From Gemmobacter sp. (GTDB taxonomy: Bacteria; Pseudomonadota; Alphaproteobacteria; Rhodobacterales; Rhodobacteraceae), in assembly GCA_030834485.1 (NCBI GenBank), contig JAUREX010000006.1:1-33271 (forward strand): a stretch of DNA of 33,271 nucleotides, read 5' to 3'. A program made the translations under genes and the position numbers. Shown in pieces: positions 23,507-31,802 of the stretch (within the stretch, counting starts at the first letter, position 1; the number at the start of each line of letters is the position of its first letter). The notes under the pieces are model-generated. The model had not been told where the DNA came from. It worked only from the letters and a program-made list of their open reading frames with translations, and ran no database searches.

Positions 23507-25990
23507 TCAGAGGTCGAGCGCGACGCCCCTGCGCTTCGCGCTCTCGATCACCGCCTCGCGCAGGGCGGCGTGGCGCGCGATCAGGGCGCGAAAGCGCCCC
23601 TCGTCGAGGACAAGCAGCGTCGAATGCGCGATGGCCGTCACCTGCGGGCGGATGCGCCCCTTCGTCAGCATCGCGATCTGCCCGAACATCTCGCCCCGAC
23701 CGAGGCGCGTCTTCTGCCCCGCGACCTCGACCTCGACCGCGCCCGAGGCGATGAAATGCACCCGCCGCATCGGCGCGCCGCGCCGCTGCACGATCGTGCC
23801 GGGCACCACCTGCCGGGTCGAGAGCGCGCGCAAGAGGCGCCGGCGCTGGGTCGCGTCCATGTCGGCAAAAAGCGGGAACTGCCGCACAAGCTCGGCCTTC
23901 TGCACCGCGAGGTCGAGTTGGAGCCGCGCGCCGAGGCCCGTGCGCTCGGCCGCGATGCGCGATTTCAGCCGCGCATGAAGCTCAGGCCCGATCAGCCCGT
24001 CGTCCATCAGCGCGTCGTATTCGCTCTCCTCGAAGCGCAGCGCGATGCGGCGGATGTAGCGCCGCTCGAGCTCCTCGGCATAGCCCGGAAACTGCAGCCG
24101 CAGCCCCTCGAGCGCGCTGTCGACCTCTTCCTCGCGCCGCGAGAGGAGTTCGTGGAGCAACTCGGCCACGCGCCGGCCGTGGATGCGCAGGATGCGCCCG
24201 TCGATGAAGCCGTGCAGCGCGCGCAGGATCATGCGCTGATCGATCAGCGTCTCGAAGCGGTCCGCCGTCATCCGCCCGAGCGGCCCCGAGATGCCGAGGC
24301 GGTTGTGCAGGAACACCGCCACCCGCTGCGCCCGCCCCGACCCGAGGCTGCGCCGCCCGGCCTCGCGATAGGCGTTGCGCCCGCCGGCCCGCGTCGCCTC
24401 GATCAGCCGGTCGGCGTCCGAGAGCATCGCATCGACGACCCGGGTCGAGATCACCTGCTCGCGGAACTTCTCGAGGATCATCTCGCGCTCGCGCCCCGCG
24501 AGCGCGACAAGGCCGAGCGTGATGCGGTCGCGGTCGAGGATCCCCTCGCCGCGCTCGGCATCCTCGACCGCACGGTCGAGCCGCTCGGCAAAGCGCTTGG
24601 CCTCGGCGCGCACGATCTCCTTGCCGAGCGCATGGTCCTGCGCGGTCGTGGACACCTGCTCGCGCACGGTCTGGAGCGCGACCGCGATCACCTGATTGGC
24701 GAGTGCGGTATCGAGCGGCGGCAGCCGGTCGAGGCCGAGCCTGCGGATCACGAGGCGCAGCGTCGCGCCCTGCACGAAGAGGGTGAAGAGGGTGAAGCCC
24801 GTCGCGAGGATCCCCACGAGGCGCTTGACCTCGGGCGCGACCTGCGGGTTCTCGGTGACCGCAAGCGCGAGCACGAGCGTCACCGCCCCGCGCAGCCCGC
24901 CCCACAGGATCGCGAGGCGATAGGGCCGCTCGACCCTCGGCGACAGGCGCAGCCACGCCAGCACCGGCAGCATCCCCGACAGCACGAGAACCCGCGCCGC
25001 CATCGCCGCGAGGACGACGACCGCCACGAGCGCAAGATCGGTCGGCCGCGCCTCTGCCATGAGCCGCGGGATGATGAGGGCCGCGAGCAGGAAGATGAGC
25101 GCGCCCGCCCAATGCGCGAGCATGTCCCACACGCCGCGCAGATAGGTCCAGACGGCGGGCGCCATCCGCCCCGGCCCGGTGAGGTTGAGCGTGAGGCCCG
25201 CGACCACCACCGCGATCACGCCCGAGACGCCAAGCCCGCGCTCGGCCAAAAGATAGGCGACATAGGGCAACGCCACGCTGAGCGAGACCTGCGCCGCCGG
25301 AAAGCGCGCGACCGCGGCGATGAGCGTGACGCCCGCCCGCGCCAGCGCCCAGCCCGCGACCGCCCCCCCGATCAGGAGCCAGGGAAAACCCATGAGGATG
25401 TCGCGCAGCGTCGGATCGGGCACGCCCGACATCACGAAGGTCAGGAAGAAGCCGAATAGCGCGATGGCCGCGGCATCGTTGAGCAGGCTCTCGCCCTCGA
25501 CGATGCGCGCCAGCCGCCCCGGTGCCCCGATCGAGCGAAAGATGCTCACGACCGCCGAGGGGTCGGTCGTCGAGACGATCGCGCCGATCAGAAGGCACGC
25601 GACCGGCGCAAGCCCCGTGACGGGCACGAGCGCGAAGCCGACCGCGAGCGTCGCCACCACCACCGCGACCACCGCGAGCACGAGGATCGGCACCCAATCG
25701 TCGAGCATCCGCCTGAGATTGAGGCCGAGCGCCACCTGAAAGAGAAGCGTCGGCAGAAAGACAAAGAGCAGCAGGTCCGAGCGCACCGGCGCGGCGAGAA
25801 AGCCGAGCGCCTCGGAGCCCGCCGGATCGGCAAGCGTCCCGCCCGCAAGCGTCGCCGCAACCCCAATCAGCGCCCCGATCAGCGCGAGCACGACCGAGAA
25901 CGGCAGCCGCAACCGGTCGGCGACCGGCTCGGCCAGCCCGATGATGAGGAAAAGCCCCGCGAAGGCCGCGACGATCGAGACGGGTTCCAT
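23507..25990 (-). CDS. CPA1-family Na+/H+ antiporter with C-terminal cNMP-binding-type domain, 827 aa
   Basis: The protein is an inner-membrane cation/proton antiporter. The first ~430 residues have about twelve helices with the CPA1 motifs FLPTLLFQVALGLN, STTDPSAVVSIF and VEGESLLNDAAAIALF (ion-binding Asp in the last). A ~270-residue charged helical region follows. Residues ~705-815 form a cyclic-nucleotide-binding (CRP-like) domain: PLFADMDATQRRRLLRAL, GTIVQRRGAPMRRVHFIASG, RLGRGEMFGQIAML. The PRPAA phosphate cassette is not clearly kept (LTKGRIRP instead of a RxA arrangement), so true cAMP/cGMP binding is uncertain. Similar plant SOS1-type and bacterial fusions exist. A 6-bp hairpin (26003-26008 with 26012-26017) sits 12 bp before the ATG and no SD is visible. 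Confidence 0.88.
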   Translation of the reverse strand: MEPVSIVAAFAGLFLIIGLAEPVADRLRLPFSVVLALIGALIGVAATLAGGTLADPAGSEALGFLAAPVRSDLLLFVFLPTLLFQVALGLNLRRMLDDWVPILVLAVVAVVVATLAVGFALVPVTGLAPVACLLIGAIVSTTDPSAVVSIFRSIGAPGRLARIVEGESLLNDAAAIALFGFFLTFVMSGVPDPTLRDILMGFPWLLIGGAVAGWALARAGVTLIAAVARFPAAQVSLSVALPYVAYLLAERGLGVSGVIAVVVAGLTLNLTGPGRMAPAVWTYLRGVWDMLAHWAGALIFLLAALIIPRLMAEARPTDLALVAVVVLAAMAARVLVLSGMLPVLAWLRLSPRVERPYRLAILWGGLRGAVTLVLALAVTENPQVAPEVKRLVGILATGFTLFTLFVQGATLRLVIRRLGLDRLPPLDTALANQVIAVALQTVREQVSTTAQDHALGKEIVRAEAKRFAERLDRAVEDAERGEGILDRDRITLGLVALAGREREMILEKFREQVISTRVVDAMLSDADRLIEATRAGGRNAYREAGRRSLGSGRAQRVAVFLHNRLGISGPLGRMTADRFETLIDQRMILRALHGFIDGRILRIHGRRVAELLHELLSRREEEVDSALEGLRLQFPGYAEELERRYIRRIALRFEESEYDALMDDGLIGPELHARLKSRIAAERTGLGARLQLDLAVQKAELVRQFPLFADMDATQRRRLLRALSTRQVVPGTIVQRRGAPMRRVHFIASGAVEVEVAGQKTRLGRGEMFGQIAMLTKGRIRPQVTAIAHSTLLVLDEGRFRALIARHAALREAVIESAKRRGVALDL

Positions 25991-26044
25991 GCCGCGAAGA
26001 TAGCGCCGCCCCGGCGCGAAAGACAGGGTGCGGGGGGCGCGAAC

Positions 26045-26545
26045 TCAGTGTCTGGGGGGGTATTTCGCGCGCAGCGCCGTGGCGACGGCGGGCGGGACGA
26101 ACTTGCCGACATCGCCCCCGAGGCGCGCGATCTCCTTGACGAGCTTCGACGCGATCGCCTGGCGCTGCGCGTCGGCCATCAGGAAGACCGTCTCGATGCG
26201 CGCATCAAGGGCGCGGTTCATCCCGACCATCTGGAACTCGTATTCGAAATCCGCCACCGCGCGCAGCCCGCGGATGATGACGCCCGCGCCGACGTCGCGG
26301 GCGCAATCCACGAGCAGGTTCTCGAACGGGTGGGCGATGATCTCGACCCCGGTCGCGGCCGCGAGGGGGCGGCATTCCGCCTCGACCATCGCCACCCGCT
26401 CCTCGAGCGGAAAGAGCGGGCCCTTGTCGCGGTTGATCGCGACGCCGATCACCAGCCTGTCCACCAGCCGCGCCGCCCGCCCGATGATGTCGATGTGCCC
26501 GAGCGTCACCGGGTCGAAGGTGCCCGGGTAAAGTCCGATCCTCAT
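26045..26545 (-). CDS. coaD: Phosphopantetheine adenylyltransferase, 166 aa
   Basis: CoaD performs the fourth step of CoA synthesis. Its N-terminal nucleotidyltransferase signature GTFDPVTLGHIDII (residues 8-21, TxGH with H17) is intact. So are NRDKGPLFPLEERV, IIRGLRAVADFEYEFQMVGMN and the second signature region ASKLVKEIARLGGDV. ATG 26545 (MRIGLYPGTF) is the family start; in-frame upstream codons are Arg-rich and not related. Length is standard. Confidence 0.97.
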   Translation of the reverse strand: MRIGLYPGTFDPVTLGHIDIIGRAARLVDRLVIGVAINRDKGPLFPLEERVAMVEAECRPLAAATGVEIIAHPFENLLVDCARDVGAGVIIRGLRAVADFEYEFQMVGMNRALDARIETVFLMADAQRQAIASKLVKEIARLGGDVGKFVPPAVATALRAKYPPRH

Positions 26546-26608
26546 GTCAGCCCCTCTGCGGCGCCGCCTCCGTGGCGCCCTGCCTGTCGAGCGCCGACGC
26601 ACCTTGCG

Positions 26609-27043
26609 TCAGAACCCCTTGATCATCCCCTCGAGCGCATCCATCTCGGCCCCGAGTTCGTCAAGGCGCGCCTTGACGACATCCCCGATCGAGATGAGCC
26701 CGACCATCTCACCCCCCTCGAGCACCGGCATGTGGCGAAAGCGCCCCGCCGTCATGCGCTCGAGCACGCTCTGGGCCGTGTCGGCGGGCGCGCAGGTCAC
26801 GATCGCGCGCGTCATCACCTCGCCGACCGTCCGCCCGAGGCACGCGGGCCCCCGCGCGGCCAGTTCGCGCACGATGTCGCGCTCCGACACGATCCCCTCG
26901 ACATCCGCGCCCGTCCGGCTGACGACGAGGGCGCCGATGCGCCGCTCAGCCATCGCCGCCACCGCCGCATCGAGCCCCGCCGCGGGCGCGATCGTCGCGA
27001 CCCCGCCCGCCGCCTTCGACTTCATGATCTGCTGCACGATCAT
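26609..27043 (-). CDS. CBS-domain pair protein, 144 aa
   Basis: The protein consists of two CBS modules in tandem (~residues 8-65 and 75-135). Each has the pattern of a strand, a helix and an IxxxDIV or ISIGDVV turn (GIVSERDIVREL in module 1, GLISIGDVVKARLDEL in module 2). CBS pairs bind adenosine nucleotides and act as energy sensors, either alone or on a partner. Stand-alone members with this length are common in alphaproteobacteria. The target is unknown. It is 63 bp upstream of coaD on the same strand and divergent from mmsA. Confidence 0.88.
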   Translation of the reverse strand: MIVQQIMKSKAAGGVATIAPAAGLDAAVAAMAERRIGALVVSRTGADVEGIVSERDIVRELAARGPACLGRTVGEVMTRAIVTCAPADTAQSVLERMTAGRFRHMPVLEGGEMVGLISIGDVVKARLDELGAEMDALEGMIKGF

Positions 27044-27126
27044 CGCTTCTCCCCGCCCGTTTGTGTGTGTCTTTCCTCTCCGTCCCTTCGGTCTTTCCCC
27101 GCCAGCGTTCTTCGATGCAGGGCGAC

Positions 27127-27150
27127 TGTCAAGCTGTCACGACGTCAACC
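27127..27150. repeat. Three phased TGTCA/CGTCA half-sites upstream of mmsA
   Basis: GTCA occurs at 27128, 27136 and 27144, exactly 8 bp apart, as TGTCAAGC-TGTCACGA-CGTCAACC. It lies about 80 bp before the mmsA start in the divergent CBS-mmsA gap (27044-27228), where a regulator of the valine genes would be expected. No convincing sigma-70 hexamer pair was found in the gap. Confidence 0.4.
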
Positions 27151-27228
27151 CCGCATGTTTCCGCCTTGGGCCTTTCGCCGGTCGCGGCGCGCGGCTATTG
27201 TTCCGCCGGTCTGAAGATGGAGCCCCCG

Positions 27229-28728
27229 ATGAAGGATCTTTCCCACTGGATGAACGGCGCGCAGGTCGCCGGCACGTCGGGCCGTTTCGGCGACGTGTTC
27301 AACCCCGCGACCGGCGAGGTGCAGGCCCGCGTGCCGCTCGCCTCCAGGGCCGAGCTCGACGCGGCGGTGGTGGCGGCGGCGGCGGCGCAGCCGAAATGGG
27401 CCGCGACCAACCCGCAGCGGCGCGCGCGCGTGATGATGGAGTTCGTCCGCCTCGTGAACCGCGACATGGACAAGCTCGCCGAGGTGCTGAGCGCCGAGCA
27501 CGGCAAGACCTTCGCCGATTCGAAGGGCGACATCCAGCGCGGGGTCGAGGTGGTCGAGTTCTGCATCGGCGCGCCGCATCTGCTCAAGGGCGAGTTCACC
27601 GACAGCGCGGGGCCAGGGATCGACCTCTATTCGCTGCGCCAGCCGCTCGGCGTGGTGGCGGGCATCACGCCCTTCAACTTCCCCGCCATGATCCCGATGT
27701 GGAAGCTCGCCCCCGCCATCGTCTGCGGCAACGCGATGATCCTCAAGCCCTCCGAGCGCGACCCCTCGGTGCCGCTCATGCTCGCCCAACTCATGCAGGA
27801 GGCGGGGCTGCCCGACGGGATCCTGCAGGTCGTGAACGGAGACAAGGAGGTCGTGGACGCGATCCTCGACAACCCGGTGATCCAGGCCGTGGGCTTCGTC
27901 GGATCAACCCCCATCGCGCATTACATCTATTCGCGCGGCTGCGCGGCCGGCAAGCGCGTGCAATGCTTCGGCGGCGCCAAGAACCACATGATCATCATGC
28001 CCGACGCCGACCTCGACCAGGCGGCGGACGCCCTTGTCGGCGCAGGCTATGGCGCGGCAGGTGAGCGGTGCATGGCGATCTCGGTCGCGGTGCCGGTCGG
28101 CGACAAGACCGCCGACGCGCTGATGGAGCGCCTCGTGCCCAAGGTCGAGAAGCTGCGCGTCGGCCCCTGGACGGCGGGCGCCGACATCGACTATGGCCCG
28201 GTCGTCACCGCGGCCGCCAAGGCCAACATCCTGCGGCTGGTGGAAACGGGCGTGGCGCAGGGCGCGAAGCTCCGGGTCGACGGGCGCAACTTCAGCCTTC
28301 AGGGCTACGAGAAGGGCTTTTTCGTGGGCCCGCATCTTTTCGACCATGTGACGCCCGAGATGGACATCTATCGCACCGAGATCTTCGGGCCGGTCCTCTC
28401 GACCGTGCGCGCGCAGAGCTATGAAGAGGCGCTGAAGCTTGCGATGGACCATGAATACGGCAACGGCATCGCGATCTTCACCCGCGACGGCGACACGGCG
28501 CGCGATTTCGTCAACCGCGTGAATGTGGGCATGGTCGGGGTCAACTTCCCGATCCCGGTGCCGCTGGCCTACCACACCTTCGGGGGCTGGAAGAAATCCT
28601 CGTTCGGCGACCTCAACCAGCACGGGCCGGACGCGTTCCGCTTCTACACCCGCACCAAGACGGTGACGGCGCGCTGGCCCTCGGGCATCAAGGAAGGTGC
28701 CGCCTTCAACTTCAAGCAGATGGACTGA
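27229..28728 (+). CDS. mmsA: CoA-acylating methylmalonate-semialdehyde dehydrogenase, 499 aa
   Basis: MmsA converts methylmalonate semialdehyde to propionyl-CoA at the end of valine degradation. It is an aldehyde dehydrogenase with TPFNFPAMIPMWKL (residues 147-160), KPSERDP, FVGSTPIAHYIY and the nucleophile Cys281 in AAGERCMAI. The usual general-base Glu is replaced by Asn (GGAKNHMIIMPDAD), the hallmark of the CoA-dependent class. I chose ATG 27229 (MKDLSHWMNG), with GGAG six bases upstream, over ATG 27217, which lacks a ribosome site. Length is as expected. It is first of the four-gene valine cluster. Confidence 0.96.
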   Translation: MKDLSHWMNGAQVAGTSGRFGDVFNPATGEVQARVPLASRAELDAAVVAAAAAQPKWAATNPQRRARVMMEFVRLVNRDMDKLAEVLSAEHGKTFADSKGDIQRGVEVVEFCIGAPHLLKGEFTDSAGPGIDLYSLRQPLGVVAGITPFNFPAMIPMWKLAPAIVCGNAMILKPSERDPSVPLMLAQLMQEAGLPDGILQVVNGDKEVVDAILDNPVIQAVGFVGSTPIAHYIYSRGCAAGKRVQCFGGAKNHMIIMPDADLDQAADALVGAGYGAAGERCMAISVAVPVGDKTADALMERLVPKVEKLRVGPWTAGADIDYGPVVTAAAKANILRLVETGVAQGAKLRVDGRNFSLQGYEKGFFVGPHLFDHVTPEMDIYRTEIFGPVLSTVRAQSYEEALKLAMDHEYGNGIAIFTRDGDTARDFVNRVNVGMVGVNFPIPVPLAYHTFGGWKKSSFGDLNQHGPDAFRFYTRTKTVTARWPSGIKEGAAFNFKQMD

Positions 28729-28750
28729 CGCCCAAGGCCTGGGAGACGGG

Positions 28751-29896
28751 ATGGACTTCGCGCCGACCGAGGAGCAGCAGGCGATCCTTGCGATGGCGCG
28801 CGAGGTCGGTGCCGAGCACATCGCCCCCCACGCCCGCGCGTGGGAGGCGGCAGGCACCATACCGCGTGACCTCTGGCCGAAGCTTGCCGCACTCGGCTTC
28901 GGCGGGCTCTGCGTCTCGGAGGCCGCGGGCGGGGCGGGCCTCGGCCGGCTCGAGGCAACGCTGGTGTTCGAGGGGCTGGCGATGGCCTGCCCCTCGGTCG
29001 CGGCCTTCCTCTCGATCCACAACATGTGCGCGACCATGCTCGACCGCCACGGCACGGCCGAACAGAAGGCGCGCCTGCTTGCCCCCGCGGTCAGGATGGA
29101 GACGATCCTGTCCTATTGCCTGACCGAACCGGGCAGCGGGTCGGACGCGGCCGCGCTGCGCACCCGCGCGGAACGCACCAACGACGGCTGGCGGCTGACC
29201 GGAACCAAGGCCTTCATCTCGGGCGGGGGCTATTCGGACGCCTATGTCGTGATGGCGCGCACGGGCGCCGAGGGGCCAGGCGGCATCTCCGCGCTGATCG
29301 TCGAGGCGGGTGCGCCGGGGCTCTCTTTCGGGGCGCTCGAGGACAAGATGGGCTGGCGCAGCCAACCCACGCGGCAGGTGCAGCTTGACGGCTGCGCGGT
29401 CGGGGCCGGGGCGCTGCTCGGGGCCGAGGGGGCCGGGTTCCGGCTGGCGATGGAGGGGCTCGACGGCGGGCGCCTCAACATCGCGGCGTGCTCGCTCGGG
29501 GGGGCGCAGGCGGCGCTTGAGCGCACGCGCGCCTATATGGCCGAGCGCATGGCCTTCGGGCGCACGCTCGACCGCTTCCAGGCGCTGCAATTCCGATTGG
29601 CCGAGATGGAGATCGAGATCGAGGCCGCGCGCGTCTTTCTGCGCCAGGCGGCCTGGAAGCTCGACCGCGGCGCGCCGGATGCGACCAAGGCCTGCGCGAT
29701 GGCCAAGGCATTCGTGACCGAGGCCGGCAGCCGCATCGCCGATCAGTGCCTGCAACTGCACGGCGGATACGGCTATCTGGCCGATTACGGGATCGAGAAG
29801 ATCGTGCGCGACCTGCGCGTGCACCGCATCCTCGAGGGGACGAACGAGATCATGCGCCTCATCGTTGCGCGCTCGATGATCGGGGGGCGGGAATGA
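28751..29896 (+). CDS. Acyl-CoA dehydrogenase, probably isobutyryl-CoA dehydrogenase, 381 aa
   Basis: This is an FAD enzyme introducing the alpha-beta double bond. The FAD/substrate motif YCLTEPGSGSDAA (122-134), the RxxFGRxLxxFQAxQF region (266-281) and the catalytic-base motif RILEGTNEIM (E363) are all present. The base in this C-terminal position is typical of short-chain and isobutyryl-CoA dehydrogenases. Position between mmsA and the hydroxyisobutyryl-CoA hydrolase argues for the valine-derived isobutyryl-CoA substrate. ATG 28751 is 22 bp after mmsA. The stop overlaps the next start (ATGA at 29893). Confidence 0.93.
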   Translation: MDFAPTEEQQAILAMAREVGAEHIAPHARAWEAAGTIPRDLWPKLAALGFGGLCVSEAAGGAGLGRLEATLVFEGLAMACPSVAAFLSIHNMCATMLDRHGTAEQKARLLAPAVRMETILSYCLTEPGSGSDAAALRTRAERTNDGWRLTGTKAFISGGGYSDAYVVMARTGAEGPGGISALIVEAGAPGLSFGALEDKMGWRSQPTRQVQLDGCAVGAGALLGAEGAGFRLAMEGLDGGRLNIAACSLGGAQAALERTRAYMAERMAFGRTLDRFQALQFRLAEMEIEIEAARVFLRQAAWKLDRGAPDATKACAMAKAFVTEAGSRIADQCLQLHGGYGYLADYGIEKIVRDLRVHRILEGTNEIMRLIVARSMIGGRE

Positions 29897-30930
29897 CCGA
29901 TCTGGACATCCGGCAGGAGGGGCGCGCGGGGCGCATCACCTTCACGAGGCCACAGGCCCTCAATGCGCTGAGACATCCGATGGCGCTTGCGATCGAGGGC
30001 GCGCTCGACCGCTGGCGCGACGATCCGGGCGTCGCGGTCGTGCTGATCGACGCCGAGGGCGCGCGCGCCTTCTGCGCGGGGGGCGACATCGCGGCGATGT
30101 ATCACGCCGGAAGAGCGGGCGATTTCGACGCCGCGCGCCGCTTCTGGCGCGACGAATATCGCATGAACGCCAAGATCGCGGCCTATCCCAAGCCCATCGT
30201 TGCGCTGATGCAGGGCTTCGTGATGGGCGGCGGCGTCGGCGTCGGCGGCCACGCCCGCCACCGCGTCGTGGGTGAGAGCACGCAGGTCGCGATGCCCGAA
30301 TGCGGGATCGGGCTTGTGCCCGATGTGGGGGGGTCGTGGCTCCTGGCGCGCGCGCCGGGGCGCGCGGGCGAATACCTCGGCCTGACGGGTGCGCGGATGG
30401 GGCCGGGCGATGCGATCTGGGCGGGCTTTGCCGACCGCTTCGTGCCCGAGGCCGAATGGCCCGCGCTGACGCGCGCGCTGATCGAGACGGGCGATCCGGC
30501 CGCGATCCCCGACCACCCCGCACCACCCTCGGCCCTTGCCGCGGCGATGGCAGCACTCGGTCCCGCCTTCGCGGCGCCGACGGTTGCCGAGATCGCGGCC
30601 GCGCTCGGCCCCGTCGAAACACCCGAGGCGGCGGCGGCGCGCGCCGCCATCGCGCGCAACGCGCCACTCTCTATGGCCGCGACCCTTGCGATGGTGCGCG
30701 CGGCGCGCGCCGATCGCGACCTGCGCGCCGCGATCGCGCGCGAGTTCCGCTTTACCGCCCGCGCGATTGCGCAGGGCGAGTTCCTCGAGGGCGTGCGCGC
30801 GCAGGTGATCGACAAGGACCGCGCGCCGCGCTGGCGCCATGCGGGCCCCGAGGCGGTCGATCCGGCCGAGGTGGCGGCGATGCTCGCCCCACTCGGCCCC
30901 GAATGGCGGATATGGGAGGACATCGCATGA
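29893..30930 (+). CDS. 3-hydroxyisobutyryl-CoA hydrolase (enoyl-CoA hydratase/isomerase family), 345 aa
   Basis: The protein is a crotonase-fold thioesterase releasing 3-hydroxyisobutyrate from its CoA ester. The oxyanion segments are AFCAGGDIAAMY (59-70) and QGFVMGGGVGV (107-117). The AMPECGIGLVPDVGGSWLLAR block with E136 and the PG-AGEYLGLTGARM stretch are characteristic of the HIBCH subgroup, as is the length (hydratases are ~260 residues). It is translationally coupled to the dehydrogenase upstream and to mmsB downstream. The order gives steps 2 to 5 of valine degradation after branched-chain dehydrogenation; a separate enoyl-CoA hydratase is not in the window. Confidence 0.93.
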   Translation: MTDLDIRQEGRAGRITFTRPQALNALRHPMALAIEGALDRWRDDPGVAVVLIDAEGARAFCAGGDIAAMYHAGRAGDFDAARRFWRDEYRMNAKIAAYPKPIVALMQGFVMGGGVGVGGHARHRVVGESTQVAMPECGIGLVPDVGGSWLLARAPGRAGEYLGLTGARMGPGDAIWAGFADRFVPEAEWPALTRALIETGDPAAIPDHPAPPSALAAAMAALGPAFAAPTVAEIAAALGPVETPEAAAARAAIARNAPLSMAATLAMVRAARADRDLRAAIAREFRFTARAIAQGEFLEGVRAQVIDKDRAPRWRHAGPEAVDPAEVAAMLAPLGPEWRIWEDIA

Positions 30931-31799
30931 AGATCGGGTTCATCGGGCTGGGCAACATGGGCGGGCCGATGGCCGCGAACCTCGCACGGGCGGGCCATGC
31001 GGTGCGGGGCTTCGATCTGCGCGCGCCGCTGCCCGAGGGGGTCGCGGGCGCCGCCTCGGCCGCAGATGCCGCGGCAGAGGCCGAGGTCGTCATCACCATG
31101 CTGCCCGACGGGGCGATCCTGCGCGCGGTCGCGGCCGAGGTCATCCCCGCGATGGCGCGGGGTGCGGTGCTCTGCGATTGCTCGACGGTCGATGTCGCCA
31201 GCGCGCGCTGGCTGCACGAGGCAGGCGCAGCCGCGGGGCTCGGCGTCCTCGATGCGCCGGTCTCGGGCGGGGTCGGCGGGGCTGCGGCCGGCACGCTGAC
31301 CTTCATGGCGGGCGGCACCGAGGCGGCCTTTGCGACGGTTGCGCCGCTGTTCGAGGTGATGGGCCGCAAGGCGGTGCATTGCGGCGGCGCCGGCGCCGGG
31401 CAGGCGGCCAAGATCTGCAACAACATGATCCTCGGCGTCACCATGATCGCGACCTGCGAGGCCTTCGCGCTCGCCGACCGGCTGGGGCTTGCGCGGCAGA
31501 AGATGTTCGATGTCGTCTCGACCTCATCGGGCCAGTCCTGGAGCATCACGGCCTATTGCCCCGCCCCCGGCGTCGGGCCGCAGAGCCCGGCCGACAACGG
31601 CTATCGGCCCGGGTTTGCCGCCGACCTCATGCTCAAGGATCTGCGGCTCTCGCAGGCGGCGGCGGCGGGGGCGGATGCCGACACGCCGATGGGTGCGCTC
31701 GCGGCCGAGCTCTATCGCCGCTTCGTCGAGGATGAGGACGGCGCGGGGCGCGACTTTTCCGCCATGCTGCCGCGGTTCGAGGGGCGTTCGCGCGGCTGA
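30927..31799 (+). CDS. mmsB: 3-hydroxyisobutyrate dehydrogenase, 290 aa
   Basis: MmsB oxidises 3-hydroxyisobutyrate with NAD to methylmalonate semialdehyde, the substrate of MmsA. The Rossmann start MKIGFIGLGNMGGPMAANL, the DAPVSGGVGGAAAGTLTFM substrate loop (109 on) and catalytic Lys162 in GQAAKICNNMI are clear, as is the KDLRL helix. ATG 30927 overlaps the previous stop; GGGAGGA (30914-30920) serves as ribosome site. It ends 3 bp from the convergent argE stop, leaving no room for a conventional terminator. Confidence 0.96.
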   Translation: MKIGFIGLGNMGGPMAANLARAGHAVRGFDLRAPLPEGVAGAASAADAAAEAEVVITMLPDGAILRAVAAEVIPAMARGAVLCDCSTVDVASARWLHEAGAAAGLGVLDAPVSGGVGGAAAGTLTFMAGGTEAAFATVAPLFEVMGRKAVHCGGAGAGQAAKICNNMILGVTMIATCEAFALADRLGLARQKMFDVVSTSSGQSWSITAYCPAPGVGPQSPADNGYRPGFAADLMLKDLRLSQAAAAGADADTPMGALAAELYRRFVEDEDGAGRDFSAMLPRFEGRSRG

Positions 31800-31802
31800 C
31801 CC

